A DNA stretch of 64,000 bases from Candidatus Fraserbacteria bacterium (lineage in GTDB: Bacteria > Bipolaricaulota > Bipolaricaulia > RBG-16-55-9 > JAJCYT01), in NCBI GenBank assembly GCA_029262795.1, contig JAJCYT010000035.1:1-64000 (forward strand), read 5' to 3'. Below are positions 8,378 to 16,796 of the stretch, in pieces; the stretch's first letter is position 1, and each line of letters opens with the position of its first letter. The notes beneath the pieces are model-generated. The model worked only from the letters and a program-made list of their open reading frames with translations, was not told the origin of the DNA and ran no database searches. The translations under genes and the position numbers were made by a program.

Positions 8378-10750
8378 TTGAACTGGCTTGGCTATGCGGT
8401 AATTGGTTTTTTATTGGTTGTAACCGCGGGATGGGTGGGCATTGTAGAGTTACCAAAACCTCAAACGCATGGTTCGCTTCAATTACAGGGACTCGTTGAT
8501 GAAGTTGATATCATCCGTGATCAATGGGGGATTCCACATATTTTTGCCAACAATGAATCTGATCTGTTTTTTGCCCAGGGATTTGTCACTGCACAAGATC
8601 GCTTGTGGCAACTGGAATTGAGTCGTCGGCTGGGGGCTGGCACGCTCTCAGAAGTGTTTGGCGAACTGGCATTGGATACAGACAAAGCCATCCGCACCCT
8701 GGGCTTAAATCGCGTTGCACAAGCGTCTGTTGCTGCGCTTTCGCAAAGCAACCAAACCCGATTGCAAGCCTATATCAATGGCATCAATGCGTGGATCGAC
8801 AAGAAAAACTTCCCCCTTGAATTCATGATTTTGGGCTTCAAACCAGACCACTGGAAAGCGGAGGATGTGTTTCATGTCACAGGCGGCATGGCCATGACTT
8901 TGCAGGATGCCTACACCACCATCATCCAGCGCGCTCGTGCTCAGATCTCTTTGACACCAGACCAATTTTCGGAAATCAATACACACTATGACACCACAGG
9001 ATCATTTGGTGTGAATGCCTCGTGGGGTGGGATGGTGATTGCTAAATCACAAACTTCGAAGCAATTGGCGAGTGTCAATTTATCATCGACAACGCTGGAA
9101 AATTTAAACCAGTTTTCTCAATCTTTAGATAGCCTGGCACATTTTCTGCCTTTGGGGGAGGGGATTGGTAGCAATGCTTGGGCGGTGCATGGGGCGCTGA
9201 CTGACACCGGCATGCCTTATTTGGCAAACGATCCGCACTTGCCCAATCGCCAGCCAGCCACATGGTACGAAGTTCATCTCAACGCACCAGGTTGGCATGT
9301 CACCGGCGCTAGCTTGCCAGGGTTGCCTGGGGTGGTGATCGGCCACAATGATCATATTGCTTGGGGTGTGACCAATGGCTATTTGGCAATTCAGGATCTT
9401 TTTATTGAACAATTCGATCTGAGCGATGCCTACAGTTATAAATTTCAAAGTGAGTGGCTGTCGGCTGAAGTGGTCCAAGAAGAGATTGATATCAAAGGGC
9501 AGGATGAACCTGTAATTCACGAAGTGATCATCACCCATCACGGCCCCGTTATTACAGATTTACTCAAAAGTGAAGAAGTCATTTCTTTGGGGTGGACCTT
9601 TATTGATCCTCAGGGCAGCGATCAATTGGCTGGGCTGTTGGGGATCAATCAGGCTACGGATTGGGAATCATTTCGAGCAGGGGTGGCCCAGGTGCCGTTT
9701 GACCTTAATTTTGTCTATGCAGATGTGGCTGGTAACATTGGCTATCAACTGTCCGGTCGTTTGCCTCAACGAATATCCACATACACCGGGTTGCCGGTTC
9801 AGGGTTGGAGTGGCAAACATGAATGGACTGGTATTCATTCGATCAACGACCTGCCCCACACCTTTAATCCAGGTTCAGGGTTTGTGGCAACAGCCAATCA
9901 TCGGCCCTTCGGTCCAGATCTAGTCGATGACATACCTGGCGAATGGGCGGCACCCTTCCGTGCTGAACGGATCACTTCACTGTTGAAAGCCCAAGCTCAA
10001 TTCAACTTTGATGATATGATGATTTTCCAAGCCGATACCTACAATGCGCCTCTTTATTGGCTGGCAGAAAAAATGACGTCTATTGAATCCCAGGATAAAA
10101 TTCATGCCCGCGTGCTGGATCTGATCAAAAGCTGGAAGGGTGTTGTGCAGGAAGATGATCAAGCATCCGTTGTGCTTGATTCAATGGTTCGAAATTTAGT
10201 TGCAAAAATGTTTGGAAGTAGGTTGGGGCCGGACTCAAATTTCTTAGGTTTTCAGGGCAGTGTCTATTGGCTGATGGCACTGGCTGAGGCTGACCCAAAT
10301 GCTGTTTGGTTTGATGACCCTTCTACGCAAGGCACAGAAAATTTTGGTGATTTGCTATTGACCGCCTTTCATCAAACGGTTGAAATGTTCAAGGAGACTG
10401 CGGGTCCTGTCGAGCAATGGACCTGGGGGCGTTTAAAAGCAGTTACATTTTCTCACCCTTTGGGAAGCGCACCCCTGATTGGAGATTTGTTTGATCGCAC
10501 CACACCCACAGCCGGTGGACGGTTTACAGTTAATCGGGACAACACATCCTACCGGATGGTGGTTGATTTGGCGGATATGGCAAATGCCGTTAGTGGATTA
10601 ACCACAGGACAGTCAGGGCATCCTTTTTCTGCACACTATTCAGATCAGCTTGAACACTGGCGTATGGTGAAATTTCATCCTATGTTGTGGCACGATGCTT
10701 CTATCGAGAAAAACCTGGAGGCAAGATTAACGCTTCGCCCCATGAACTAG
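8378..10750 (+). CDS. Penicillin acylase family Ntn-hydrolase
   Basis: The gene starts at TTG 8378, set by an AGGAGG site 4 nt upstream. Residues 1-25 form a signal or anchor helix. The alpha-chain region carries DIIRDQWGIPHIFA and FVTAQDRLWQLELSRR. The autoprocessing site and nucleophile are S265 in GEGIGSNAWAV. The beta chain has PYLANDPHLPNRQPATWYEVHL and GHNDHIAWGVTNG, and ends with PTAGGRFTVNRD and TTGQSGHPFSAHYSDQ. At 790 residues it has normal family length. Members hydrolyse amides such as penicillins or N-acyl homoserine lactones; the substrate here is unknown. The stop overlaps the convergent yajQ stop by 4 nt. Confidence 0.93.
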   Translation: MNWLGYAVIGFLLVVTAGWVGIVELPKPQTHGSLQLQGLVDEVDIIRDQWGIPHIFANNESDLFFAQGFVTAQDRLWQLELSRRLGAGTLSEVFGELALDTDKAIRTLGLNRVAQASVAALSQSNQTRLQAYINGINAWIDKKNFPLEFMILGFKPDHWKAEDVFHVTGGMAMTLQDAYTTIIQRARAQISLTPDQFSEINTHYDTTGSFGVNASWGGMVIAKSQTSKQLASVNLSSTTLENLNQFSQSLDSLAHFLPLGEGIGSNAWAVHGALTDTGMPYLANDPHLPNRQPATWYEVHLNAPGWHVTGASLPGLPGVVIGHNDHIAWGVTNGYLAIQDLFIEQFDLSDAYSYKFQSEWLSAEVVQEEIDIKGQDEPVIHEVIITHHGPVITDLLKSEEVISLGWTFIDPQGSDQLAGLLGINQATDWESFRAGVAQVPFDLNFVYADVAGNIGYQLSGRLPQRISTYTGLPVQGWSGKHEWTGIHSINDLPHTFNPGSGFVATANHRPFGPDLVDDIPGEWAAPFRAERITSLLKAQAQFNFDDMMIFQADTYNAPLYWLAEKMTSIESQDKIHARVLDLIKSWKGVVQEDDQASVVLDSMVRNLVAKMFGSRLGPDSNFLGFQGSVYWLMALAEADPNAVWFDDPSTQGTENFGDLLLTAFHQTVEMFKETAGPVEQWTWGRLKAVTFSHPLGSAPLIGDLFDRTTPTAGGRFTVNRDNTSYRMVVDLADMANAVSGLTTGQSGHPFSAHYSDQLEHWRMVKFHPMLWHDASIEKNLEARLTLRPMN

Positions 10751-11238
10751 CTGCGCATGTTGATAAACTGTAGAGGTACTTCCAAGTCTTGCTCTTTAAG
10801 AAAGGCAATAACCTCTTGAAGGTCGTCAATTTTCTTGGCGGTAACACGCAGTTCTTCACCTTGAATGGCTGTTTGAACTTTCATTTTGGTGTCTTTGACC
10901 AGCTTGACAATTTTTTGGGCGATCTCTTTTTCAATGCCTTCCTGAATATCTACTTCACGCTTAAGGGCACCGCCAGAGGTGGGTTCGGGGTCTTTGAATT
11001 TAAAGGTTTTGCCATTGATCTTCTGTCGCACGGCGTTGGCAATAAAAATTTCGCGCATGGCTTCAATTTTCAGTTTGTCAGCACCTAGAAAGCTAATCTT
11101 GTTTCCCTGGCGATCCAGTGTGATTTCATTGTGTGTGCCACGAAAATCATAGCGTTGAGAAATTTCACGCGCGGCATTGTTCACCGCATTGTCTACATCC
11201 TGCATGTCGATCCGGTTGACGATATCAAAAGAGGGCAT
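10747..11238 (-). CDS. yajQ: YajQ family nucleotide-binding protein
   Basis: This is a full-length YajQ protein (163 residues). The conserved N-terminus MPSFDIVNRIDMQDVDNAVN and the segment ISQRYDFRG are diagnostic, as is the C-terminal region KIVKLVKDTKMKVQTAIQGEELRVTAKKIDDLQ. The fold is two ferredoxin-like halves. A Xanthomonas member (XC_3703) is reported to bind cyclic di-GMP and control virulence genes through a transcription factor; other members bind nucleic acid. An AAGGAA site precedes the ATG. It lies 370 bp from the c-di-GMP-type riboswitch on the other strand. Confidence 0.95.
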   Translation of the reverse strand: MPSFDIVNRIDMQDVDNAVNNAAREISQRYDFRGTHNEITLDRQGNKISFLGADKLKIEAMREIFIANAVRQKINGKTFKFKDPEPTSGGALKREVDIQEGIEKEIAQKIVKLVKDTKMKVQTAIQGEELRVTAKKIDDLQEVIAFLKEQDLEVPLQFINMRS

Positions 11239-11510
11239 AGTGTTTTCCTTCTATTAAAGTTTTCATTAGCTTAAACTCCAATATACCCAATTTCAAAAGA
11301 ATTATAAATGATCTTTTTGGAGATTTAGGCAAAAAACTTTGGAATGGTCTAAATTTCATTGGTTTTGGCCAAATGTAGCGAAGCCAAGATTCTTTGTGTG
11401 TTTGCGGTGATTTGGGTCACGTCCATTTAAATCCAATTATCTTATAAAAAGATTCAGATAACATGAAAAACATATTCACCCTATTGCAAGCACTCAAAAA
11501 GTGTGTTAGG
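11239..11510. other. Intergenic region upstream of the tandem RNA leader
   Basis: This stretch is AT-rich and carries no credible open frame. Its left end must hold the minus-strand yajQ promoter. Its right end should hold the plus-strand promoter of the leader RNA. I find no sigma-70 pair I trust: TTGCAA (11484) with TAGGCT (11507) at 17 bp would start the RNA inside the first stem of the element at 11511. Confidence 0.4.
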
Positions 11511-11607
11511 CTTTTAGGTGTAGAGGCGTTGAGCACCTTCAAGCTCAATACCGAAACGTGAGAAAAGCTTTGAACCTTCAAACAAAGTTTTTCATCGCTC
11601 CTAAAAG
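11511..11607 (+). ncRNA. Unidentified structured RNA domain with twin-loop hairpins
   Basis: A closing stem pairs 11511-11518 (CTTTTAGG) with 11600-11607 (CCTAAAAG). Inside are two hairpins. The first is TTGAGC/GCTCAA (11529-11534 with 11543-11548). The second is 11 bp with one G-U pair (11562-11572 with 11583-11593). Both loops contain the same eight bases, ACCTTCAA. The single strand between them is ATACCGAAACGTGA. A junction closed by a stem and carrying two identical loops looks like a folded RNA and not chance. It ends 6 nt before the riboswitch and reads on the same strand. I cannot match it to a known class. Confidence 0.5.
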
Positions 11608-11613
11608 AACGGA

Positions 11614-11713
11614 TGCACCTACAACGGCAAACCATGCGAAAGCATGGGACGCAAAATTAACGGCCTAACAGGTTGATCGCTCCTTCCTCATGGCGGCAGA
11701 ATCGCTAGGTGCA
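11614..11713 (+). promoter_or_regulatory. Cyclic di-GMP-I (GEMM) riboswitch aptamer
   Basis: The core matches the GEMM-I consensus. A P1 stem pairs TGCACCTA (11614-11621) with TAGGTGCA (11706-11713). GGCAAACC (11626-11633) leads into a perfect hairpin CCATGC-GAAA-GCATGG (11632-11647). GGGACGCAAA (11646-11655) follows. The third helix holds a tetraloop receptor, CCTAAC (11664-11669) opposite CATGG (11689-11693), as in family members that dock the GAAA loop. The 3' region GGCGGCAGAATCG is more divergent from the family than the rest. The family senses c-di-GMP (a variant senses cGAMP). It is on the strand of the sulfotransferase gene that begins 162 nt downstream. Confidence 0.85.
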
Positions 11714-11805
11714 AGTTCGTTTACTCAATTCTCAAAACCAAACCCCGACTTTGGTCCCTCCTCTTCAAAAGCTTCAATGATGATACAAAGGCAGATTTAC
11801 AAATA

Positions 11806-11848
11806 CTTAAAGGTCAAACCTTTAAGTCGCAAAAATTCAGTTTGACCT
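11806..11848 (+). promoter_or_regulatory. Mutually exclusive hairpins, candidate expression platform
   Basis: Hairpin A is CTTAAAGGT-CAA-ACCTTTAAG (11806-11826). Hairpin B pairs AGGTCAAAC (11811-11819) with GTTTGACCT (11840-11848). They share bases 11811-11819, so only one can form. They lie between the riboswitch aptamer and the start codon at 11876, where a switch element would be expected. Neither is followed by a T-tract, so control of translation or RNA stability is as likely as termination. Confidence 0.45.
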
Positions 11849-11875
11849 CATACAATCTGAGAGTAAAATTTCCAC

Positions 11876-12808
11876 ATGAACCCATCATTACCACAGGTGA
11901 CTCGTGTGTATCAGAATCACCATTTGGACAGCTTGCGTTGGAATGCCTTTACGCCGAGGGAAGATGACATCATTATTGCAACGTCTTATAAGTCAGGCAC
12001 CACCTGGATGCAGACAATTGTGTTGAACCTGATCTTTGCGGACAAAGCTGCGCCAAACATTCTGGGAACTTCGCGTTGGCTTGACAGTCGGGCCAACCCC
12101 ATTGCAGAAACCATAAAGCTTTTTGAAGCACAACAACATCGTCGAGCCATTAAAACGCATCTGCCATTAGACGGGTTACCCTTTTTTCCAGATCTTAAAT
12201 ACATCGTGGTGGGGCGTGATGGGCGGGATGTGTTCATGTCGCTGTGGAATCATTACAAAAACTATACGCCCGAAGGCTATGCCAGATTCAATGATGCACC
12301 CAATCGAGTGGGGGGGCCGGTGCCGCAATGCCCTGATGACATCCGCATTTTTTATCACAATTGGATCGATCGAGGTTGGTTCGATTGGGACAGTGAAGGT
12401 TATCCCTTTTGGTCCAACTTTCGCCATACACAAACATGGTGGAATTTTCGCCATTTGCCCAACATCCTGTTTGTTCATTTCAACGATTTGCTTAAAGATC
12501 TAAACAGTGAAGTCAAACGAATCGCAAACTTTTTAGAGATTTCAGTGACAGGCGCTCAGTTGGCCGATGTGGTTGAGGCTGCGACCTTCAAAACTATGAA
12601 GCGGAATGCCGACCAAATCTATCCGGATGCCGCCACAAGCCTTCAGGGTGGGGCGCAAACCTTCATCAACGAAGGCACAAACCGCCGATGGGAAAGTTTT
12701 TTGGGAGAAGAGGAAATACAATTGTACGAAGATGCAGTGGCTCGAGAACTGACGCTTGAATGTGCTTTATGGTTGGAATTTGGGCGTTGGCAGGATCAAC
12801 GTGGCTAA
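11876..12808 (+). CDS. PAPS-dependent sulfotransferase
   Basis: This is a Sulfotransfer_1-type protein of 310 residues. The 5'-phosphosulfate loop is YKSGTTWMQT near residue 40. The 3'-phosphate region is VVGRDGRDVFMSLWNHYKNY near residue 115. Late in the chain, FVHFNDLLKDLNSEVKRIANFL and GTNRRWESFLGEEE match the family's dimer/PAPS-closing region in degenerate form. It transfers sulfate from PAPS to a hydroxyl on a small molecule or glycan in the cytoplasm. Its start codon has only a weak ribosome site (GAGAG), which would suit control by the upstream leader RNA. The stop overlaps the convergent MFS gene by 4 nt. Confidence 0.9.
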   Translation: MNPSLPQVTRVYQNHHLDSLRWNAFTPREDDIIIATSYKSGTTWMQTIVLNLIFADKAAPNILGTSRWLDSRANPIAETIKLFEAQQHRRAIKTHLPLDGLPFFPDLKYIVVGRDGRDVFMSLWNHYKNYTPEGYARFNDAPNRVGGPVPQCPDDIRIFYHNWIDRGWFDWDSEGYPFWSNFRHTQTWWNFRHLPNILFVHFNDLLKDLNSEVKRIANFLEISVTGAQLADVVEAATFKTMKRNADQIYPDAATSLQGGAQTFINEGTNRRWESFLGEEEIQLYEDAVARELTLECALWLEFGRWQDQRG

Positions 12809-14025
12809 TCGATGCGACTGTTTCGCAAAGATTTGCTGAACAAGGCGACCAAAGCGATCAACAAGTACAGACCACCGCCCGACAAATAAATCCAACGAAT
12901 CGAAATCTGATCTGCAAGGCTTGCAAAAATTAACCCCGACACCATAAATGACAAGCTGGCCAGCATGGCCCTGAGGGCATAAATGCGGCCCAGAATCTGA
13001 CCATCCACTTTGGTTTGCAGCAGCGTGTCCTGAGCCACATCTCGAATGGCAAAGGGAGGGCCAAATATAAAAGAGATCAACACAGCCCAAAAATTATTTA
13101 TGCTGATGGCATATAGTATGGTTAGGATGCCACTGATAACTGTGTTTGATATGATCGACCAGCCAGCCCATTTTCCTACCCATCGGGCAGCTGAAGCTGC
13201 CACGATTGCGCCCACCAATTGACCGCCGTAAAACGCGCCATTTTGATATCCCCAATCGACAGAGCTGCCATTGAGGGCATTTTCCACAAACACCAACATC
13301 AGCGCCGAGGTCCAAATGCCATGTGGCACATGCTCGGCGGTTTCCATAATGACCAATGCGCGAGCAAGTGAATTTTTTCTGAGATAAGAAAAACTGATGC
13401 GGATGGACTTAAAGATGGGAACTTTTTCTGGTTTCGTTTGCCTGCCAGAGCCGCGCTCAAATTTCAACAAAAGTAATAATAGCCCTGCCAGCATAAAAAG
13501 CAGAAGCACAATCCAAACAAAATCCGTCAAAACTAAATAGGTTGTGAGAAACCCACCGACAATATACCCAAATGCCAATGCACCTTGATTGGTGGCAATG
13601 ATCATGCTGTTTGCTCGAACCAGCACGGTGCGTGGCACGAGGGCTGGAATGATGGCAACTCGGGCCGGATCATAAAAAATGTTGGTGGTGGACATGGCTG
13701 CCACCATGCCGTAAATGAACCACAATTGAATGCCCTCGTCCCCAATGCCAAAGAGCACCGAAACGACCAGAAGCGAGCGCATGATGTTGGAGCCAATCAA
13801 CACATACTGACGAGGATAGCGATCCACCAACGCACCTGCGACTGGCCCGAACAACCATTGAGGCACCATAGTAGCAATCAGGACACCAGCGGTTTGCAGG
13901 GCCGAGCCTGTCAGAGTGAAGATAGTTACCATCAACCCGACGGTAAAAAATGTATCCCCAAGTTTGGCCAGCGTGTGAGACAACCACAGCCAGCCAAAAT
14001 TTTTATGGGAGAAAAACAGCTTCAT
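12805..14025 (-). CDS. MFS transporter, MFS_3/enterobactin-exporter type
   Basis: The 406-residue protein has about 12 helices. Motif A-like PVAGALVDRYPRQYVLIG lies between TM2 and TM3, and ARVAIIPALVPRTVLVRANSM matches the EntS/MFS_3 group, which exports siderophores or drugs. The middle loop carries FERGSGRQTKPEKVPIFKSIRISFSYLRKNS. The start codon overlaps the stop of the upstream mscS-like gene by 4 nt (ATGA), so the two are co-translated. The substrate is unknown. Confidence 0.88.
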   Translation of the reverse strand: MKLFFSHKNFGWLWLSHTLAKLGDTFFTVGLMVTIFTLTGSALQTAGVLIATMVPQWLFGPVAGALVDRYPRQYVLIGSNIMRSLLVVSVLFGIGDEGIQLWFIYGMVAAMSTTNIFYDPARVAIIPALVPRTVLVRANSMIIATNQGALAFGYIVGGFLTTYLVLTDFVWIVLLLFMLAGLLLLLLKFERGSGRQTKPEKVPIFKSIRISFSYLRKNSLARALVIMETAEHVPHGIWTSALMLVFVENALNGSSVDWGYQNGAFYGGQLVGAIVAASAARWVGKWAGWSIISNTVISGILTILYAISINNFWAVLISFIFGPPFAIRDVAQDTLLQTKVDGQILGRIYALRAMLASLSFMVSGLIFASLADQISIRWIYLSGGGLYLLIALVALFSKSLRNSRID

Positions 14026-14873
14026 TCGGAATTGCCTTGATAAATGGTGCGATGTGGGAATGGAATTTCGATGCCTTCTTTATCAAATTCAATTTTAATG
14101 CGGCGGCGGAATTGGCGTGCCATTTCCCAACGCTTGTCGGGCTTGGTAGTGAGTCGGGTACGGATAATGACAGCGGAATCTGCTAAGTCTTGGACGCCCT
14201 GAATTTCCAGCGGTGCCAGCAAACATGGGCCGCATTCCTCATCAGCCAGCAGGTCTTCCCCGATGCGCTTGAGCACACCCATGACATGATCAACATCTTC
14301 CTTGTAAGCGATGCCGATATCAACCACGTTGTATGAGAACGTTTTTGTGTAGTTGGTGACCACTGAAATTTCTCCGTTAGGGATGATATGTACCCGGCCT
14401 TCATGATCTCGAATCACGGTGGTGCGCATGTTGACTTCTTCCACTTGGCCAGAAACACCTGCAACGGCAATGACATCGCCGACTCGGTATTGATTTTCCA
14501 GCAAGATGAAAAAACCGGAAAAATAGTCCTGAATCATCTTTTGTGCGGCAAATCCGATGGCGATCCCTGCAATCCCTGCCCCCGCTAGAATGGGGCCAAT
14601 ATCGACCCCAAATTCCAGCAAAATCAGGATGAATGAAACTGAAAACACAATGATTCGGGACAAACGCCGAATCAGACGTGAGAGCGTGGTGGCGCGTTTG
14701 ATCAGCTCTTTTGAAGAATCCTGAGTGCGGGCACGTCTTTCAATGTATTTTTGAATGCCACGCGACGACAGACCAACGACCCAGATAATCAACACAGACA
14801 CCAAAAGTATGATGCCAATGTTCAATCCATGAGTAAGAAACCACAATTCAATCGTTGGCCAATCGAGATTCAT
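14022..14873 (-). CDS. MscS family small-conductance mechanosensitive channel
   Basis: The length is 283, as in E. coli MscS. An N-terminal helix (about 14-32) is followed by two more. The pore helix is recognisable as GPILAGAGIAGIAIGFAAQKMIQDYFSGFFILLENQYRVGD (given at about residues 92-132). The beta domain follows with NMRTTVIRDHEGRVHIIPNGEI, then the alpha/beta cytoplasmic vestibule. It opens on membrane tension and releases solutes during osmotic downshock. No strong ribosome site is visible. It is the first gene of a two-gene unit with the MFS transporter. Confidence 0.93.
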   Translation of the reverse strand: MNLDWPTIELWFLTHGLNIGIILLVSVLIIWVVGLSSRGIQKYIERRARTQDSSKELIKRATTLSRLIRRLSRIIVFSVSFILILLEFGVDIGPILAGAGIAGIAIGFAAQKMIQDYFSGFFILLENQYRVGDVIAVAGVSGQVEEVNMRTTVIRDHEGRVHIIPNGEISVVTNYTKTFSYNVVDIGIAYKEDVDHVMGVLKRIGEDLLADEECGPCLLAPLEIQGVQDLADSAVIIRTRLTTKPDKRWEMARQFRRRIKIEFDKEGIEIPFPHRTIYQGNSE

Positions 14874-14890
14874 TTCAATATAAAATTGAG

Positions 14891-15184
14891 TTAGATATCC
14901 AAATGGTCGAAGTAACGAATACTGGGTGGTGCTGCGAGGTTTTCTGCAAACGTTGCAAGGGTTCCGTCTTCCTCACGCCATGCCACGTATTTTTGATGGT
15001 GTTCGACAGAATCCCAGATTTCATAAATGATGACGTTGGTCGGGTCTTCCTTATTGGAATATACGACCAGGCTTTGACAGCCTTCATAGGCTCTGGTGTC
15101 TGCCAGGTTTTCTTTTAGCCAGTTGTGAAAAGTTTCGACAGATTCGGGCTTTAGTTGAAGGTCGAGAATAGCAGTTGCGCTCAT
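14891..15184 (-). CDS. Antibiotic biosynthesis monooxygenase (ABM) domain protein
   Basis: This 97-residue single-domain protein has the ABM/YgiN dimeric ferredoxin-like fold: ILDLQLKPESVETFHNWLKE, TRAYEGCQSLVVYSN, IIYEIWDSVEHHQKYVAWRE. Family members oxidise quinols or degrade haem, often without a cofactor. It has a good AAAGGAG site and probably stands just ahead of the mscS-MFS pair in the opposite functional context. The substrate is unknown. Confidence 0.85.
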   Translation of the reverse strand: MSATAILDLQLKPESVETFHNWLKENLADTRAYEGCQSLVVYSNKEDPTNVIIYEIWDSVEHHQKYVAWREEDGTLATFAENLAAPPSIRYFDHLDI

Positions 15185-15268
15185 GGGAAATCTCCTTTGG
15201 CTGACAAATGATCTGATGATGTGTGACAGGTTGATGCTACCAGAAATGAATTTGAAAACAAAAAATGA

Positions 15269-15757
15269 TTATTCAGCCACCCACTTGTACATCACATAGG
15301 CATCGACATAACCTTCATTTGGATGATGAAATGCTTTAGGCAGCGTGCCCACAATCTTGAACCCCAGTTTTTGCCAGAGCCGCACAGCACCCTCATTGGT
15401 GGAGACCACTGAATTGAATTGCATGGCTTTAAAGCCAAGGTCAACTGCCACCTCTTGAGAGTGTTCACACATCTTCGTTGCAAGCCCCTTTCCTCTGGCC
15501 TGTGAAGCCACCATGTAGCCGCAGTTGCACACGTGGCTGCCTGGGCCACCTTGGTTGGGTTTAATGAAATAGCTTCCAAGGATGATATCATTTTCCTCCA
15601 CCACAAAAGTTTTTTGCGGCAAGCTCATCCACAGGTGAAACGCTTGTTCTTTGTCCAATTTAGGATCAAATCCATACGTTTCACCTGCGGACACAATGTG
15701 ATGAAAGATGGGCCAAATGGCCTCAAAGTCTTCAGTTTCTGCTTCTCTAATCTTCAT
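15269..15757 (-). CDS. GNAT family N-acetyltransferase
   Basis: The full-length GNAT fold (162 residues) begins MKIREAETEDFEAIWPIFH. The acetyl-CoA pyrophosphate loop is QARGKGLATKM near residue 90. The late strand KLGFKIVGTLPKAFHHPNEGYVDAYVMYK is typical of members related to phosphinothricin/L-amino-acid acetyltransferases. The substrate cannot be read from sequence. The ribosome site is weak. It lies between the gene at 15782 and the ABM gene, all on the minus strand. Confidence 0.9.
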   Translation of the reverse strand: MKIREAETEDFEAIWPIFHHIVSAGETYGFDPKLDKEQAFHLWMSLPQKTFVVEENDIILGSYFIKPNQGGPGSHVCNCGYMVASQARGKGLATKMCEHSQEVAVDLGFKAMQFNSVVSTNEGAVRLWQKLGFKIVGTLPKAFHHPNEGYVDAYVMYKWVAE

Positions 15758-15781
15758 TTATTGAATACGGATGATCCTCGT

Positions 15782-16636
15782 TTAGATGGATGATAAATCC
15801 AGTTGCCATCCATCACTAAGCATAAAGCTTAAACCGAGACCTGCCAATGTGCCCAAGAAGCCTGAGCCGAATGAGACACTCTGATCCACGTCTTCGCCAA
15901 AAATCATGACTGCCATTCCAAAACCAACGGCTGCGCCGATGACGCCACCCGTGTTAAGCAAGAACACGCGGCCACGGGGCATGGGGTTGTCAATGGTGTA
16001 ATAGGCTCCCGTAACTGCGCCCAGATCGGTGGCTGCCAACATGAGTGTAAAAAACTCCTGGGTGCTCATATCCAAATCCAGTGCGGCCACACCCATTAAG
16101 GTCAAGATGCCGGACCAGAATCCCGTAGAGTCCATCAAAGCCACATCGCCGGCTTGCGGCCTGAGTTGGTCCCAGAGATACACAGCAGCACCCAATCCGC
16201 CCAGTTGTGCGGCCATCATTGTGCCCGAGAACAGTTGTTCGTCGGTCCAATTATCGAAAATCATGTTGAGTGCAAAGCCATTCCAAAGACCCCAGGTGGT
16301 GCCGGAGTTGAGCATTAAGGTATGGCCCGAAGTAATGCCACCATCGGTGTTTAGAAGAGACACGGCCAACCCACCCAAGCCACCAGCCATCACAGAGCCT
16401 ACGGCCAATCGCTCATCATCACACTGGATCAAGCCGCAAAACTCTATGCCCAAAATCAGGCCGTGTATGGTTTGATACAACACCAATTCTGAACGTGCAA
16501 AATTGTCGGATTTCTCAATACCAAAGCGATCTGTATTTAATAGGTCGGGAGATTCATCCTGTGCAGCTAGCAATGGGTTTGCCATCATGGTCAACATCAT
16601 TAACAAACTTAAAGTGATCGAGATTATTTTGTTCAT
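15782..16636 (-). CDS. Exported glycine-rich membrane protein of unknown function
   Basis: A signal peptide (about residues 1-24, ending LLAAQ) leads to a 260-residue body made of many weakly hydrophobic, Gly/Ala-rich segments, such as SVMAGGLGGLAVSLLNTDGG, TTWGLWNGFALNMIF, AAQLGGLGAAVYLWDQL, GGVIGAAVGFGMAVMIF and GFLGTLAGLGLSFMLSDGW. Repeated GxxxG spacing suggests packed helices (glycine zippers) in or across a membrane. Similar patterns are known in uncharacterised exported proteins. An AAAGGA site supports the start. No function can be given. Confidence 0.7.
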   Translation of the reverse strand: MNKIISITLSLLMMLTMMANPLLAAQDESPDLLNTDRFGIEKSDNFARSELVLYQTIHGLILGIEFCGLIQCDDERLAVGSVMAGGLGGLAVSLLNTDGGITSGHTLMLNSGTTWGLWNGFALNMIFDNWTDEQLFSGTMMAAQLGGLGAAVYLWDQLRPQAGDVALMDSTGFWSGILTLMGVAALDLDMSTQEFFTLMLAATDLGAVTGAYYTIDNPMPRGRVFLLNTGGVIGAAVGFGMAVMIFGEDVDQSVSFGSGFLGTLAGLGLSFMLSDGWQLDLSSI

Positions 16637-16796
16637 CGCTGTCCTTTCAGATGTATTAAAATGATTTGAGTGCCAATAATCTCAGGATACAAATCAAAAT
16701 TACATCAGGGTTACATCAAGGTAACGGACATTAAGTGTCAACCACAATGACACCCATCAAATCCTTTGTTAAAATCAAAATAATTCTCAGGGAGGG

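Noticed and set aside
11484..11512. TTGCAA-17-TAGGCT as promoter of the riboswitch leader
   Set aside because: The start would fall near 11519 and cut off the left arm of the closing stem at 11511-11518, so either the promoter or that stem must be wrong; I kept the stem because of the twin loops.
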